Below, one piece after another: positions 25,530 through 34,697 of a stretch of DNA of 64,000 nucleotides (position 1 is its first letter; each line of letters starts with the position of its first letter). Source of the DNA: Mangrovimonas sp. TPBH4. GTDB lineage: Bacteria > Bacteroidota > Bacteroidia > Flavobacteriales > Flavobacteriaceae. The DNA lies in assembly GCF_001280505.1 (NCBI RefSeq), contig NZ_LBIO01000058.1:124001-188000 (forward strand), read 5' to 3'. The notes beneath the pieces are model-generated. The model was not told where the DNA came from. It ran no database searches and saw nothing but the letters and a program-made list of their open reading frames with translations. Both the position numbers and the translations under genes were made by a program.

Positions 25530-26039
25530 ATGAAGAGCAGAATTTTTATGTACCTGTTTATTTTTTCGGTATTGTTGATTGTTTTCCAATATGCGAATTC
25601 TAAAAACATTTTGGATTCCTATGAAAAGGATATCAAACAGCTAAAGGAAAAATTGGAAAAGGACAAAGTAGAAATTGAAGCTTTGCATGATGAGAATCTA
25701 GAGTTGATGTACTTTGATATTGAAACTGACGAGGATGCCCTTTCTTATTTTGAAAACAAAGGTTACGATGTAGAGGAATTGATTCCTTTTATTAAGGATG
25801 AAATTTATAAGTTGAATGTCTACGAAGGTGATGACCATCCGTTGGTGCCTTATGCATCTATGACTGATGGAAAAATGATGATCAATAAAATTAAATTATT
25901 GAACCATAAATGGATCATTGCCGATTTTAGTGATGGAAAATACTGGGGACAGATTTTCTTGACCTATGAAATTTCCGAATCTGAAGAGTTGAAATTTAAA
26001 GTGGTGGAGTACTTTATGTATCCACCACCGTCATATTAA
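25530..26039 (+). CDS. Membrane-anchored coiled-coil protein of unknown function
   Basis: Protein of 169 residues with an N-terminal membrane anchor (about residues 5-22) and a short coiled coil (about 28-57, YEKDIKQLKEKLEKDKVEIE). A small acidic mixed domain follows, ending EYFMYPPPSY. I do not recognise a named family. The globular part (KWIIADFSDGKYWGQIFLTYEI) looks like a small beta-sheet domain exposed to the periplasm. It follows the MBL hydrolase after 3 bases and is surely cotranscribed. It overlaps the convergent esterase gene by 4 bases, so there is no room for a terminator between them. Confidence 0.75.
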   Translation: MKSRIFMYLFIFSVLLIVFQYANSKNILDSYEKDIKQLKEKLEKDKVEIEALHDENLELMYFDIETDEDALSYFENKGYDVEELIPFIKDEIYKLNVYEGDDHPLVPYASMTDGKMMINKIKLLNHKWIIADFSDGKYWGQIFLTYEISESEELKFKVVEYFMYPPPSY

Positions 26040-26686
26040 ATTCGGTCCGATAACCATTTTCTGAATTCGTAAAAGTTCTGTGGGGCAACGCCATGCCCTA
26101 CAGGAAATTCAGAATAGACGTGTTTTATGTTGCGGGTACTTAGGAATTTAGGAATTCTGCGAGCCCATTCTACAGGAATTACTTGGTCCACACTTCCATG
26201 AGAGGCATAAATGTCTAAATTGCTAAAATCCTTACTGTCTAGATTTTCCGGTAAAATTTCTTCATTGATATAACCACTCAAGGCAATTACATTTTTTAAT
26301 TTTTCAGGATAGGTCATTGCTACAGCATAGCTCAAAATACTTCCTTGGCTAAACCCTAAAAGTGTAACGTTGTGTTTGTTGACGGGGTAAGTATCACAGG
26401 CTTGATCGATAAAGGTTGCAATTAAATCTCGAGACTGTGCGGCTTGTTCATTGTCATTCCACTTGTTCATTTCTGCATCAAAATTAATGGCGTACCAAGC
26501 ATTTCCGTAAGGTTGCATAGGGTAGGGCGCTCTTACAGAGATGATAAACAGTTCTTCCGGTAATTCCGAAGCAAACGAATATAAGTCGTTTTCATCGCTC
26601 CCATACCCGTGAAACATGATCAGTAATGGGGCATTTTCTTTTAAGGATGAAGGTCTGGTAATGTGGTATAAAGCTAAATTTGTCAT
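26036..26686 (-). CDS. Alpha/beta hydrolase (phospholipase/carboxylesterase family)
   Basis: Serine esterase of 216 residues. The oxyanion region is LLIMFHGYGSDENDLYSF, the nucleophile is Ser113 in GFSQGS, the acid is likely the Asp in SHGSVDQVIP, and the His is in VGHGVAP. This order and length match the small phospholipase/carboxylesterase group that hydrolyses short acyl esters. No signal peptide is seen. It lies 6 bases downstream of a DUF4870 gene and is probably in the operon that starts at the BatA-type gene or earlier. Physiological substrate unknown. Confidence 0.87.
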   Translation of the reverse strand: MTNLALYHITRPSSLKENAPLLIMFHGYGSDENDLYSFASELPEELFIISVRAPYPMQPYGNAWYAINFDAEMNKWNDNEQAAQSRDLIATFIDQACDTYPVNKHNVTLLGFSQGSILSYAVAMTYPEKLKNVIALSGYINEEILPENLDSKDFSNLDIYASHGSVDQVIPVEWARRIPKFLSTRNIKHVYSEFPVGHGVAPQNFYEFRKWLSDRI

Positions 26687-26692
26687 TCGGGA

Positions 26693-27019
26693 TTAGTTGA
26701 TGTTGCGAAACCAGTCTTGAAAATATTCTCCAACGAGAGGAATTGGCTTGTCGGAACCTTTGATAGCATTGAATAAACCAAACGCCCAGGATACAAAGGT
26801 GATGGTCCAAAGTACCGTACCTAACCAACTATTGATATACTTTTCCGTAACATTTGAAACTAATAGCATTAAAATCAATCCCAGCATTTGGCGAATATGA
26901 AAGCTGGTAAACGGGTTTTTCTTTTCCAGGTTCATAATAACTGCTATTATCAGCCCAACAAATGTCATATAGCTTACAATGGCAAGGCCCTTTCCTTCTT
27001 TAATCGTTTGTTCTGTCAT
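26693..27019 (-). CDS. DUF4870-like small membrane protein
   Basis: Membrane protein of 108 residues with three hydrophobic segments (about 11-30, 42-60 and 65-85). The pattern EGKGLAIVSYMTFVGLIIAVIMN, then FTSFHIRQMLGLIL and a last helix followed by a PLVG stretch, fits the DUF4870/Tic20-like family. It overlaps the stop of the dihydroorotase homologue by one base and lies 6 bases before the esterase, so it is an internal operon gene. Function unknown. Confidence 0.75.
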   Translation of the reverse strand: MTEQTIKEGKGLAIVSYMTFVGLIIAVIMNLEKKNPFTSFHIRQMLGLILMLLVSNVTEKYINSWLGTVLWTITFVSWAFGLFNAIKGSDKPIPLVGEYFQDWFRNIN

Positions 27020-28272
27020 TATTCTATAACCAATTGATTGTTTGCGAAAATTCCGTAGGCTTTCCCTTTAAGTTTATGATCTACGAAGCAGCTGTTTTTG
27101 GAAGTAGACAAGATGTCTTCAGCAGAGAATACAAAAGTATCATTCGGGTTGAACAAGGTAATACAAGCCGTTTCCCCAATATTTATTGGGTGGTTTTCAA
27201 TGCCAAAACGTGTTTTTCCATTGGTAAGCAATTCTATAGCCTTTTTAGTGGATAGGGTTGCATTTAAGGCTCCAAAAGCACTTTCTAAACCAGTTGTTCC
27301 GTATTGAGCGTGATCAAACTCTACTTTTTTATGTTCAATATCCAGTGGATTGTGGTCACTGGTAACCATATCAATGGTACCATCTTTTAAACCTTCAATT
27401 AGGGCATCGATGTCTTCTTGAGTTCTTAATGGAGGCAATACTTTGAAATTAGTGTCAAAACCTACCAAGTTTTTATCTGTAAACACCAGGTTGTGTATGG
27501 CCACACTACAAGTGACGTTTAAATTCTTTGCTTTTGCCTTTCTGATAAGGTCAACAGATTTAGCAGTTGAAATTGTAGGAATGTGAAGTTTTCCTTCGGT
27601 GTATTCCAAAATGAAAAGATCACGAGCTATTTGCAATTCTTCTGCCAGTGCAGGATTTCCCTTTAATCCAAGGGAAGTACTGGTAATATGCTCATTCATG
27701 ACTCCTAGACCTGTAATTTTTGATTCCTGAGGAAATGACAATACCAACCCTCCAAAGTTTCCTGCGTACTGCAGTGCAATCTTCACTAGGTTAGGATTAG
27801 AAATTGGCTTTTGGTAATCATAGAAAGCCACGGCACCTGCATTTTGCATGTCGTATAATTCAGCCAAATCCACACCGTCACTGTTTCTGGTCAAAGCTCC
27901 AACTGGGTGAAGGTTTACGGCATTTCCAAATGCTTTTGCCTTTAGGAAAGAGATATCCGTATTACAGTCAATTACAGGATGGGTGTTAGAATTTACTGCC
28001 ACATCCGTAAAGCCAGAAAGGGCAGCGGTTTTTAATCCGTTTACAATCGTTTCACGTTCTTCATATCCCGGCTCTCCAAAACTTACACTACTATCAAACC
28101 AGCCTTGGGAAACATGGAGGTTTTCCAAGTTTAATTCTTTGTGGTTTTTAGTGTTTTCTATGGTTTCTGAGATTTGGGAAATTTTCCCGTCTTCAATTAA
28201 GATATCAACAGTTTGATTGTGAAAATCGCTTTTGGAATCAACTATTGTTGCAGATTTTATAAGTAAGGTCAT
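27019..28272 (-). CDS. Dihydroorotase homologue lacking the zinc-binding HxH (probably non-catalytic)
   Basis: Amidohydrolase-fold protein of 417 residues aligned with type I dihydroorotase. The catalytic signature DxHxHxR-EPG reads D60-S-S-V-S-F-G-EPG here, with both zinc histidines replaced by Ser (62 and 64) and the substrate-binding Arg by Gly66. The HxST strand reads HIPTIST, and VTPHHL is degraded to SVAIHNL, although TSDHNPLD keeps its Asp and His. The frame is intact, so this is a maintained protein, not a decayed gene. Non-catalytic dihydroorotases are known as structural partners of aspartate transcarbamoylase. A true dihydroorotase should be encoded elsewhere. It overlaps the BatA-type gene by 4 bases, suggesting coupled translation. 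Confidence 0.88.
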   Translation of the reverse strand: MTLLIKSATIVDSKSDFHNQTVDILIEDGKISQISETIENTKNHKELNLENLHVSQGWFDSSVSFGEPGYEERETIVNGLKTAALSGFTDVAVNSNTHPVIDCNTDISFLKAKAFGNAVNLHPVGALTRNSDGVDLAELYDMQNAGAVAFYDYQKPISNPNLVKIALQYAGNFGGLVLSFPQESKITGLGVMNEHITSTSLGLKGNPALAEELQIARDLFILEYTEGKLHIPTISTAKSVDLIRKAKAKNLNVTCSVAIHNLVFTDKNLVGFDTNFKVLPPLRTQEDIDALIEGLKDGTIDMVTSDHNPLDIEHKKVEFDHAQYGTTGLESAFGALNATLSTKKAIELLTNGKTRFGIENHPINIGETACITLFNPNDTFVFSAEDILSTSKNSCFVDHKLKGKAYGIFANNQLVIE

Positions 28273-30194
28273 TTTAGGAATTTTAAGATAAGCATTTCAA
28301 TGATTAAAAAAGCTATTGCAAAAATAACAAACCATTTCCATAGCTCATTAACATTGGAGGCACTTTTTATCTCGTTAATCATGGAGGAAACACTATTGCT
28401 GCTTGAAATTCCATCAACTGATGAAAGGTTATGGTAAGCCAATTGGCTTTCGCTTCTGTCGTAGTTGAAACTTAACTTTTTGAGAGACTTATCTTTATTC
28501 ATAACCGTGATGATTCCTGCGGTTTCAGGAAACTCATTGGTTTTCAATTCTACCTTATTTGTGTAGGTTTGTTGGAGCGGAATCACAGACTGCTCTTCAC
28601 TTTTAAGGGAAAGGATATCGTCCTGTTGCAGTTGTGTGTTAATGTCAATGGTGTTTTCCTGTCCTAAGGTATAATACAATTGCGGCAATTTTAAGCTTTG
28701 CTTTCCAATATTATAGATTACGGGAACAATAAGTGGTGAATTTTTAAAATTGGAATTATCGTCGTTCAATGCGGCCGAAAATACAAACACATGATGATAT
28801 TGTGATAGAAATGAAGTGCCATCTTCAAATTTCAAAATAGCCGAAGAATTCGGGGATTGTAATGTGAAGTAGGAATTGGTTTTTGGGTATTGAAAATTGG
28901 TCACTCTTTTGTCAAATACATTGGTGAAAAGAGGGTGGTCAAAATTGATATTGGTAATGTTCTTTTCGCTTTCAATGAAGTTGTTAAACGAACTTGTGTT
29001 TAGATTTGTAAGTAGTTGATTTAATTCATTTAAGTTTGTCTCTATTGAAGGGATAATTAAAATAAAACCACCGTTGTCATTATAAGCTTTTAAAGCTGTG
29101 CTTAATGAAGTTGGGATGTCTTTCAATTCATTAATGATGATTAAATTTTGGTCTTCAATCATGTTGTAATCCAGAGATTTGAACTGGGCAGAAGTATACA
29201 CAAATTCATCCTCGGTAAAAATCTTTCTTAGAAATGTATCGTCTTCCTCATTTATAGACAAGACTTTAATTTCATCCTGCTGGTTTAGGTTGAAATAAAG
29301 GGTGTTGTCATAAAGCAGGTTGGGATCATCAATTAGCAGTTTTCCATCTACCTCCTGGTTAATAGGGAGTGTGAAAACTGCGGTATTCCCTTCTTCAAAG
29401 TCAACAGAATTTTTAGCAGTCAAATTATCATTACTAAATAATGAAACTGATTGATTTGAAATATTTTGATTGTAATTATTTAAAGTAATGGTTAACTCTA
29501 AATTTTCAACATCCTTTTTAGAAATGTAGGCACTGTCAATACTTACGTTTCGGGTATTGACAGGTTCCAATTGCACCGTGTTTACATGAAAAGTACTATC
29601 TGCCTTAAAGTTGAAAGGAGTCCCTTTTTCCTGAAAATCTGATATCATTACCAAATTTTTGGTAGCGCTAGGGTCGTTTGAAAAAGCTTTTCTTCCTTTT
29701 AAAATAGCAGCTTCGTAAGTGAGTTGATTGGAAGATGTTTTCAAACGAATCAATTCATTTCTTAGTGCTTTTATCGTTGTATTTGGATGATAGGAATCGT
29801 TGGTGAAAAAGGTAATCGGGTCATTTTCTGGAACCGTTTCCAAAAGATCCTGAACAGCGGTATTCAATAAGGTTCCGTTTTTTCCTTTGGCCTCCATGCT
29901 AAAGGAATTGTCTAAATAAATAACAGTTTCTGTACTACTATTAAAGCTGTTGGATTTTGTAATATAAGGCTGGGCAAATGCAATGATAATGGCTGCAAGC
30001 AACAATAATCTTGTAATTAAGGTAAGCCATTTTTTGATTTGAGAACTTTTACGGGTCTGTAGCGTTACATTCTTTAAAAACTGCACATTGGTAAAAGGCA
30101 CTTTTTCAAAGCGTCTTAATTGAAACAAATGGACAATTATTGGAATGATAAGTAGGAAAAGCGCGTAAAGAAGTTCCGGGTATTTAAACTGCAT
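28269..30194 (-). CDS. BatA-domain membrane protein
   Basis: Membrane protein of 641 residues. The N-terminus is the BatA/aerotolerance module: a first helix (LLYALFLLIIPIIVHLFQL), the RRFEKVPFTNVQFLK motif, then a second helix around residues 58-76. A von Willebrand A-like region follows with VIYLDNSFSM, a DxSxS-type metal site, at about residue 90. The centre is an extracytoplasmic beta-rich region, and a final membrane segment closes the protein (about 620-638). In Bacteroidetes this family is widespread and of unclear role, perhaps in envelope integrity. It starts an operon running to the dihydroorotase homologue, DUF4870 and esterase. Confidence 0.82.
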   Translation of the reverse strand: MQFKYPELLYALFLLIIPIIVHLFQLRRFEKVPFTNVQFLKNVTLQTRKSSQIKKWLTLITRLLLLAAIIIAFAQPYITKSNSFNSSTETVIYLDNSFSMEAKGKNGTLLNTAVQDLLETVPENDPITFFTNDSYHPNTTIKALRNELIRLKTSSNQLTYEAAILKGRKAFSNDPSATKNLVMISDFQEKGTPFNFKADSTFHVNTVQLEPVNTRNVSIDSAYISKKDVENLELTITLNNYNQNISNQSVSLFSNDNLTAKNSVDFEEGNTAVFTLPINQEVDGKLLIDDPNLLYDNTLYFNLNQQDEIKVLSINEEDDTFLRKIFTEDEFVYTSAQFKSLDYNMIEDQNLIIINELKDIPTSLSTALKAYNDNGGFILIIPSIETNLNELNQLLTNLNTSSFNNFIESEKNITNINFDHPLFTNVFDKRVTNFQYPKTNSYFTLQSPNSSAILKFEDGTSFLSQYHHVFVFSAALNDDNSNFKNSPLIVPVIYNIGKQSLKLPQLYYTLGQENTIDINTQLQQDDILSLKSEEQSVIPLQQTYTNKVELKTNEFPETAGIITVMNKDKSLKKLSFNYDRSESQLAYHNLSSVDGISSSNSVSSMINEIKSASNVNELWKWFVIFAIAFLIIEMLILKFLK

Positions 30195-30268
30195 TCGTGT
30201 GGATTAAATGTACAAGTATTCAAATATAGAAAATGATAGACGATAATACTCTTTGGCTTTCAAGAATT

Positions 30269-31279
30269 TTAACAAAAGAAATAGTAATCAATCATAGGTT
30301 GCATTCCCAAAGATTGTAAGTGATGCTTGATTGTAGCTTGCTCATCCGGATTAGCAACGGTTATGATGCACTGCGGTTGTTTTAAGTTTTGTAATTGCCT
30401 GAAACTATACAATTCTTGGTCGTAAATATGCTTTCCAATTTTCTTTTCATTGTTGCACAGCCAAGTAAAGGCAATGCCTTCAGTTATTAATTTCTTAGCA
30501 ACCATTTTTCCTTTGTTTCCAGCGCCCCAAAGGGCTAAAGGTCTGCTATTATCAAAATCCAATTTTAGGAAATAACGGAGTTTTAAAGGAATGAAATGGT
30601 TTTTGGAATAGTGTGCATCGGTTCGGGAAGCCCTATTTGGGTAATCCCGCCATTCATGCAGTGCTTTTTTACTTGGGATGCAGTTCAATTGTGCTTCGTA
30701 AAATCTAAATGTCAGGTCGTAATCTTCAGGATAACGATTCGGCTCAAAGGCTTTACAAGAGACCAAATCAGCTCTGAATACCATCCAGCAAGGGGAGGGG
30801 ATGACGCATTCTTTATAGATTTCTTTAAAATTATCACCTTTCAAAGTGAGCTTATTGAGCCAAGTTTCATAGCGCTGAAATCCATCACCCAAGGATCCTG
30901 AATCTGAAAAGTACTGTACCAGTCCCAATGCAATATGTCCTTTTCCGTGGTCTTTAAGATCAAGGAGCATGGATTGCAATTTGTCTGGATTCATGATATC
31001 GTCACTGTCCATTCGGGTAATAAATGTCCCCTTACTTTCTTTAAATGCTAGGCGAAGTGCCGAAATAATTCCAGTGCCATTGTTTTTGAAAAGTTTAATC
31101 CGCGGGTCTTTTTCAGCAAAAGACTTGACGATATCGTAACTGCTATCGGTGGAGTGGTCATCTACAATTAGGAGCTCCCAAAACGTATGTGTTTGGCTTT
31201 GAATGGACTTGATGCAGGCCGGTAAAAAATCGGCTGTATTTTTGAACGGTGTTAACACACTTACGAGGTCTTGTTTCAT
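30269..31279 (-). CDS. Glycosyltransferase family 2 protein
   Basis: GT-A fold glycosyltransferase of 336 residues from the start at 31279 (MKQDLVSVLTPFKN); an in-frame start at 31312 would add 11 doubtful residues. Motifs in the first 110 residues are VSVLTPFKNTADFLPACI, LLIVDDHSTD and the metal-binding DSDD in TRMDSDDIMNP. The C-terminal part (after about 230) has a Rossmann-like stretch LALWGAGNKGKMVAKKL and a pattern suggesting a second small nucleotide-binding or sensing domain, less usual for the family. No membrane segment. Isolated from other polysaccharide genes; acceptor unknown. Confidence 0.87.
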   Translation of the reverse strand: MKQDLVSVLTPFKNTADFLPACIKSIQSQTHTFWELLIVDDHSTDSSYDIVKSFAEKDPRIKLFKNNGTGIISALRLAFKESKGTFITRMDSDDIMNPDKLQSMLLDLKDHGKGHIALGLVQYFSDSGSLGDGFQRYETWLNKLTLKGDNFKEIYKECVIPSPCWMVFRADLVSCKAFEPNRYPEDYDLTFRFYEAQLNCIPSKKALHEWRDYPNRASRTDAHYSKNHFIPLKLRYFLKLDFDNSRPLALWGAGNKGKMVAKKLITEGIAFTWLCNNEKKIGKHIYDQELYSFRQLQNLKQPQCIITVANPDEQATIKHHLQSLGMQPMIDYYFFC

Positions 31280-31343
31280 GATACTAAGGTACATACAAAA
31301 ATATTTTAACAAAACCTTTACTCGAAAAACGCATCCGATTGCG

Positions 31344-31352
31344 TAAATTTGC
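31344..31352 (+). promoter_or_regulatory. -7 box of the M61 peptidase promoter
   Basis: TAAATTTGC, exact -7 consensus, 24 bases before the ATG at 31376. Confidence 0.55.
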
Positions 31353-31375
31353 CCCTCGTTTAAAAAAATGAGTAT

Positions 31376-33271
31376 ATGAAGAAAGTGATAGCCCTAATAG
31401 GGTTTGGAATGATGATGTTATCCTGTGGTTCCTCCCCAAGAACTTCTAATGAATTAGCAATTTCAAGCCCAATTGAATCCTCCATGGACTTAACCGCTGT
31501 TGTGAATGATATGGTACCCGTAACCATTAATCCGGGACGTTTTATCCAAGATACCATAACGTATAGATTGCCTCGCGTTGTACAAGGAACTTACGATATC
31601 AGTGATTTTGGTGCCTTTGTAGATGATTTTAAAGCATTGGATTATGAAGGGAAGGCACTTCCGGTAGAAAAAGTTGACAAAAATACCTGGGTAATTACCA
31701 ATGCTACCCAATTGGATAAATTGACGTATTTGGTTAACGATACTTTTGATGTTGAAAGCAATCCCAACTATCCAAATTTGTTTTCTCCAGGAGGTACCAA
31801 TATAGAACCAAACAACTTTGTGTTGAACCTTCATGGGTTTATCGGATATTTTGACAGTCTTAAAAACAGCCAGTATACTTTAGATGTTGTGTCTCCTACT
31901 AATTTCGAAAGAACTTCTGCCTTGCAAAAAGTTGCAGAAAGTGCTAGTTCCGATGGAGAAAAAATAACCACGAGCTATTTTGCACCTCGTTATTTTGATA
32001 TCACAGACAACCCAATGATGTATGGGAAATTGGATGTTGAGGAGTTTATGGTTGGAGATATCAAGATTGTTTTGAGTGTGTATTCGCCAAATAAAAAGCA
32101 CACCGCCGAAAGCTTAAAGGAAACCATGTATCAGATGATGGAAGCTCAGAAAAACTATTTGGGGTCTATCAATAGCACGCAGAGATATGATATCTACTTA
32201 TTTTTGTCTGATGGTAGTGCCAAAGCACCTAAAGGTTTTGGAGCCTTGGAGCATCATACATCTACAGTAGTTGTGTTAAGGGAATGGGATACTAAGGAAT
32301 CGCTTGCCCAATCAATGGTGGATGTGGTATCTCACGAGTTCTTTCATATTGTTACACCGTTAACGGTGCATTCAGAGGATATTCATTATTTCGATTATAA
32401 CAACCCAACATTCTCAAAGCATTTATGGATGTATGAAGGGGTGACGGAGTATTTTGCGCAACATTTCCAAGTATACGAAGGTTTGGTAACGTCAAAAGAG
32501 TTTTTCGATACAATGGATGGAAAGATTAAGCATGCCAGCTTTTTCAACGATACTATAAGCTTTACGGAAATGAGTGAGAACATTACCGAAGAACCTTATG
32601 CCTACAATTATGTGAACGTTTATCAAAAAGGCGCTTTAATTGGGATGTGTCTGGATATCTTGATGAGAGAGGAAAGTGATGGAACACGTAGCATGTTGAC
32701 CTTAATCAAAGAATTGTCTGCAAAATACGGGAAGGACAAACCTTTTGATGATGATAGCATTATAGACGAAATCTCAAAAATGACTTATCCTTCGGTTGCT
32801 GCCTTTTTGCAAAATCATGTAGTTGGAAGTGAGCCTATCGATTATGACGCGTTTTTTGAAAAAGTAGGACTACACTACGAAGACACAAAAGTAGCGACTA
32901 ATTACGTACAGTCTGCCAATGGTTTGGTCTTGGATAGAAATAAAGAGACTGAAGAAATGTTCTTTACAGACAATGTAGAAGACAATTCTTTCTGGAATGA
33001 GCAAGGTGTTCAACCCGGGGATCAATTGGTGGGTATAAACGGCTTTAAATTATCAGACATGAACATCAAGTTTGTGGTAAGCCAAATATTTGCCTGGGAA
33101 ACCGGTAAAAAAGTAGATGTGCAATTGGATAGAAATGGAGAGACCGTTGAAATTAAAACAACTTTGACTCCTGCATTTACTACCAATAGAACTTTGGTAG
33201 AGAACCCAAATGCAACGAAAAAGCAAATTGAGTTAAGAAATGCATGGTTAAACCAAAGTGAGAATATGTAA
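31376..33271 (+). CDS. M61 family metallopeptidase lipoprotein with PDZ domain
   Basis: Zinc peptidase of family M61 (glycyl aminopeptidase type), 631 residues. The N-terminus is a lipoprotein signal with lipobox MLSCG. A beta-sandwich N-domain (about 30-215) leads to the catalytic domain with HEFFH (His320, Glu321, His324) and the third zinc ligand Glu354 in YEGVTEYF. A PDZ domain lies near 530-600 (GVQPGDQLVGINGFKL). Lipid anchoring indicates periplasm or outer membrane. It stands alone with its own promoter and a strong terminator at 33295. Family assignment is very firm; substrate is unknown. Confidence 0.93.
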   Translation: MKKVIALIGFGMMMLSCGSSPRTSNELAISSPIESSMDLTAVVNDMVPVTINPGRFIQDTITYRLPRVVQGTYDISDFGAFVDDFKALDYEGKALPVEKVDKNTWVITNATQLDKLTYLVNDTFDVESNPNYPNLFSPGGTNIEPNNFVLNLHGFIGYFDSLKNSQYTLDVVSPTNFERTSALQKVAESASSDGEKITTSYFAPRYFDITDNPMMYGKLDVEEFMVGDIKIVLSVYSPNKKHTAESLKETMYQMMEAQKNYLGSINSTQRYDIYLFLSDGSAKAPKGFGALEHHTSTVVVLREWDTKESLAQSMVDVVSHEFFHIVTPLTVHSEDIHYFDYNNPTFSKHLWMYEGVTEYFAQHFQVYEGLVTSKEFFDTMDGKIKHASFFNDTISFTEMSENITEEPYAYNYVNVYQKGALIGMCLDILMREESDGTRSMLTLIKELSAKYGKDKPFDDDSIIDEISKMTYPSVAAFLQNHVVGSEPIDYDAFFEKVGLHYEDTKVATNYVQSANGLVLDRNKETEEMFFTDNVEDNSFWNEQGVQPGDQLVGINGFKLSDMNIKFVVSQIFAWETGKKVDVQLDRNGETVEIKTTLTPAFTTNRTLVENPNATKKQIELRNAWLNQSENM

Positions 33272-33294
33272 ATGATGAAATAGTTCAATAATAA

Positions 33295-33324
33295 AAAAGG
33301 GGAAGTTGTTTGACTTCCCCTTTT
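33295..33324. terminator. Bidirectional terminator
   Basis: Perfect 12-bp stem AAAAGGGGAAGT/ACTTCCCCTTTT with a 6-base loop between the M61 gene and the convergent T9SS cargo gene. Confidence 0.85.
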
Positions 33325-33345
33325 CTATTTACAAAGCTTTGTTGC

Positions 33346-34485
33346 TTATTCAATAATTAGTTTTTTTGTTGACACATTATTCCCTTCCACAACTTTTAAA
33401 ACGTATACACCAGACGTTAGGTGATCTACATTGATAAACTCATTGTTTTTGGCAGTTGCACTTAGCACTAATTTACCAAGAACATTGTAAAGTTTGATTT
33501 CTTTCAATTCATTACTAGAAGATGAAATTGAAAATTTATTGTTTTTCACAGGGTTTGGATATACCTTGAAATCTTCAATTTGGTTGGTTTCACTTGATAA
33601 TACAGGAGATCCTGATCCAATGATCAAAGTGGCATCGTCACCCCAAATGTTATAGCCGTCTACCAGGGCAACCAATTCAATTTCATAAGTAGAATCATTG
33701 CTTACGGGAACAGTATAGGTGTAATCCCCTGCATTTGTGTTTAAAGCATAACTTTCATCGTTAATGTAAATAAAAATCTCATCGGCACTTCCCGTTACCG
33801 TATAATTGATATCTACAGAAGTGGTTTCATTTGGATAGTTTGTTTCTTCCTCAGGAGAAGTTATTTCAATCGAAGGTAGGTCTTCGATATCCGAAACAAC
33901 AGCAATGAACTCAATCGCAATATCTTCATCTACTTCAGTTAAACCTTCAAAAAGCACTCTTATGTCCAAAGTTGTATTTCCTGAAATTTCAACTGTTTCC
34001 ATAAATTCCTCAACATCATCAGTTAAAATAGTTCCCTCACCAACAAGATGAGGAGCGGTATTTGTTCCAGTTCCTGAAAAGACGAATAGATCCATCCAAG
34101 ATCCGCCATCAAGTCGGTATTGAAAAGAAACTGTATCCTCAGCATCCCAATCTTCAAGACCATCTTCGGCATCGTCCTCAGCAACACCTATGGCAATTGT
34201 AAAGTTGGTTTCTCCAGTGACATCAAAGCCTGAATATGTAAGGTTTTCGGTAGATGAAAGTTGGCGGGCTCCAAAAAAATTATGGTCTTCTATATCAACC
34301 ACTGCATCAACTTCGGTTTCATTGGTAACACCAAAATACTGGGTTGTGTTAGTGATCTCTTCTGGAGTAGAAGTGGTGTAAGCAGGGGTTTCACCTGTTA
34401 CAAAGTCATCAATTACATGTATGGTTTGGCCAAACCCTAATGTTGAAGCTAAAAGTAAGGTTAATAATAGGTAGTTTTTTTTCAT
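33346..34485 (-). CDS. Secreted protein with type IX secretion sorting domain
   Basis: Exported protein of 379 residues. It has a signal peptide (MKKNYLLLTLLLASTLGFGQ), an N-terminal beta domain (about 20-205) and an Ig-like domain (about 207-295, SIEITSPEEETNYPNETTSV). At the end is a type A T9SS C-terminal domain: FKVYPNPVKNNKFSI, the LYNVLGKLVLS strand and the terminal TSGVYVLKVVEGNNVSTKKLIIE region. The T9SS domain sends it through the outer membrane to the cell surface. It is very acidic, with few basic residues before the sorting domain. I do not recognise an enzymatic domain; binding or adhesion is possible. Monocistronic by context. Confidence 0.88.
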   Translation of the reverse strand: MKKNYLLLTLLLASTLGFGQTIHVIDDFVTGETPAYTTSTPEEITNTTQYFGVTNETEVDAVVDIEDHNFFGARQLSSTENLTYSGFDVTGETNFTIAIGVAEDDAEDGLEDWDAEDTVSFQYRLDGGSWMDLFVFSGTGTNTAPHLVGEGTILTDDVEEFMETVEISGNTTLDIRVLFEGLTEVDEDIAIEFIAVVSDIEDLPSIEITSPEEETNYPNETTSVDINYTVTGSADEIFIYINDESYALNTNAGDYTYTVPVSNDSTYEIELVALVDGYNIWGDDATLIIGSGSPVLSSETNQIEDFKVYPNPVKNNKFSISSSSNELKEIKLYNVLGKLVLSATAKNNEFINVDHLTSGVYVLKVVEGNNVSTKKLIIE

Positions 34486-34628
34486 GATAATTTGTTTAAT
34501 ATGTTAAAAGCGGCAAACATATTAAAAAAATATTTTTGTAGAAAATTACTTATTACAATATGAAAAATATTACAAAAATATAACATGGTTTTTTTTCTTG
34601 GATTTGCTCTAAGAGCCATGCTTTATGC

Positions 34629-34661
34629 CAAAAAAAGCGGGACCTATAATAAGTCCCGCTT
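34629..34661 (-). terminator. Terminator of the S10 peptidase gene
   Basis: Perfect 9-bp stem AAGCGGGAC/GTCCCGCTT. Read on the minus strand it is followed by a T run, 37 bases after the peptidase stop codon. Confidence 0.8.
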
Positions 34662-34697
34662 CGATAAAATTCATATAAACTCTTGTAGAGTTCAACC

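Noticed and set aside
27019-28272. Dihydroorotase homologue as a pseudogene
   Set aside because: The frame is intact over 417 codons with overlapping neighbours; only the catalytic residues changed, which points to a maintained, non-catalytic protein.
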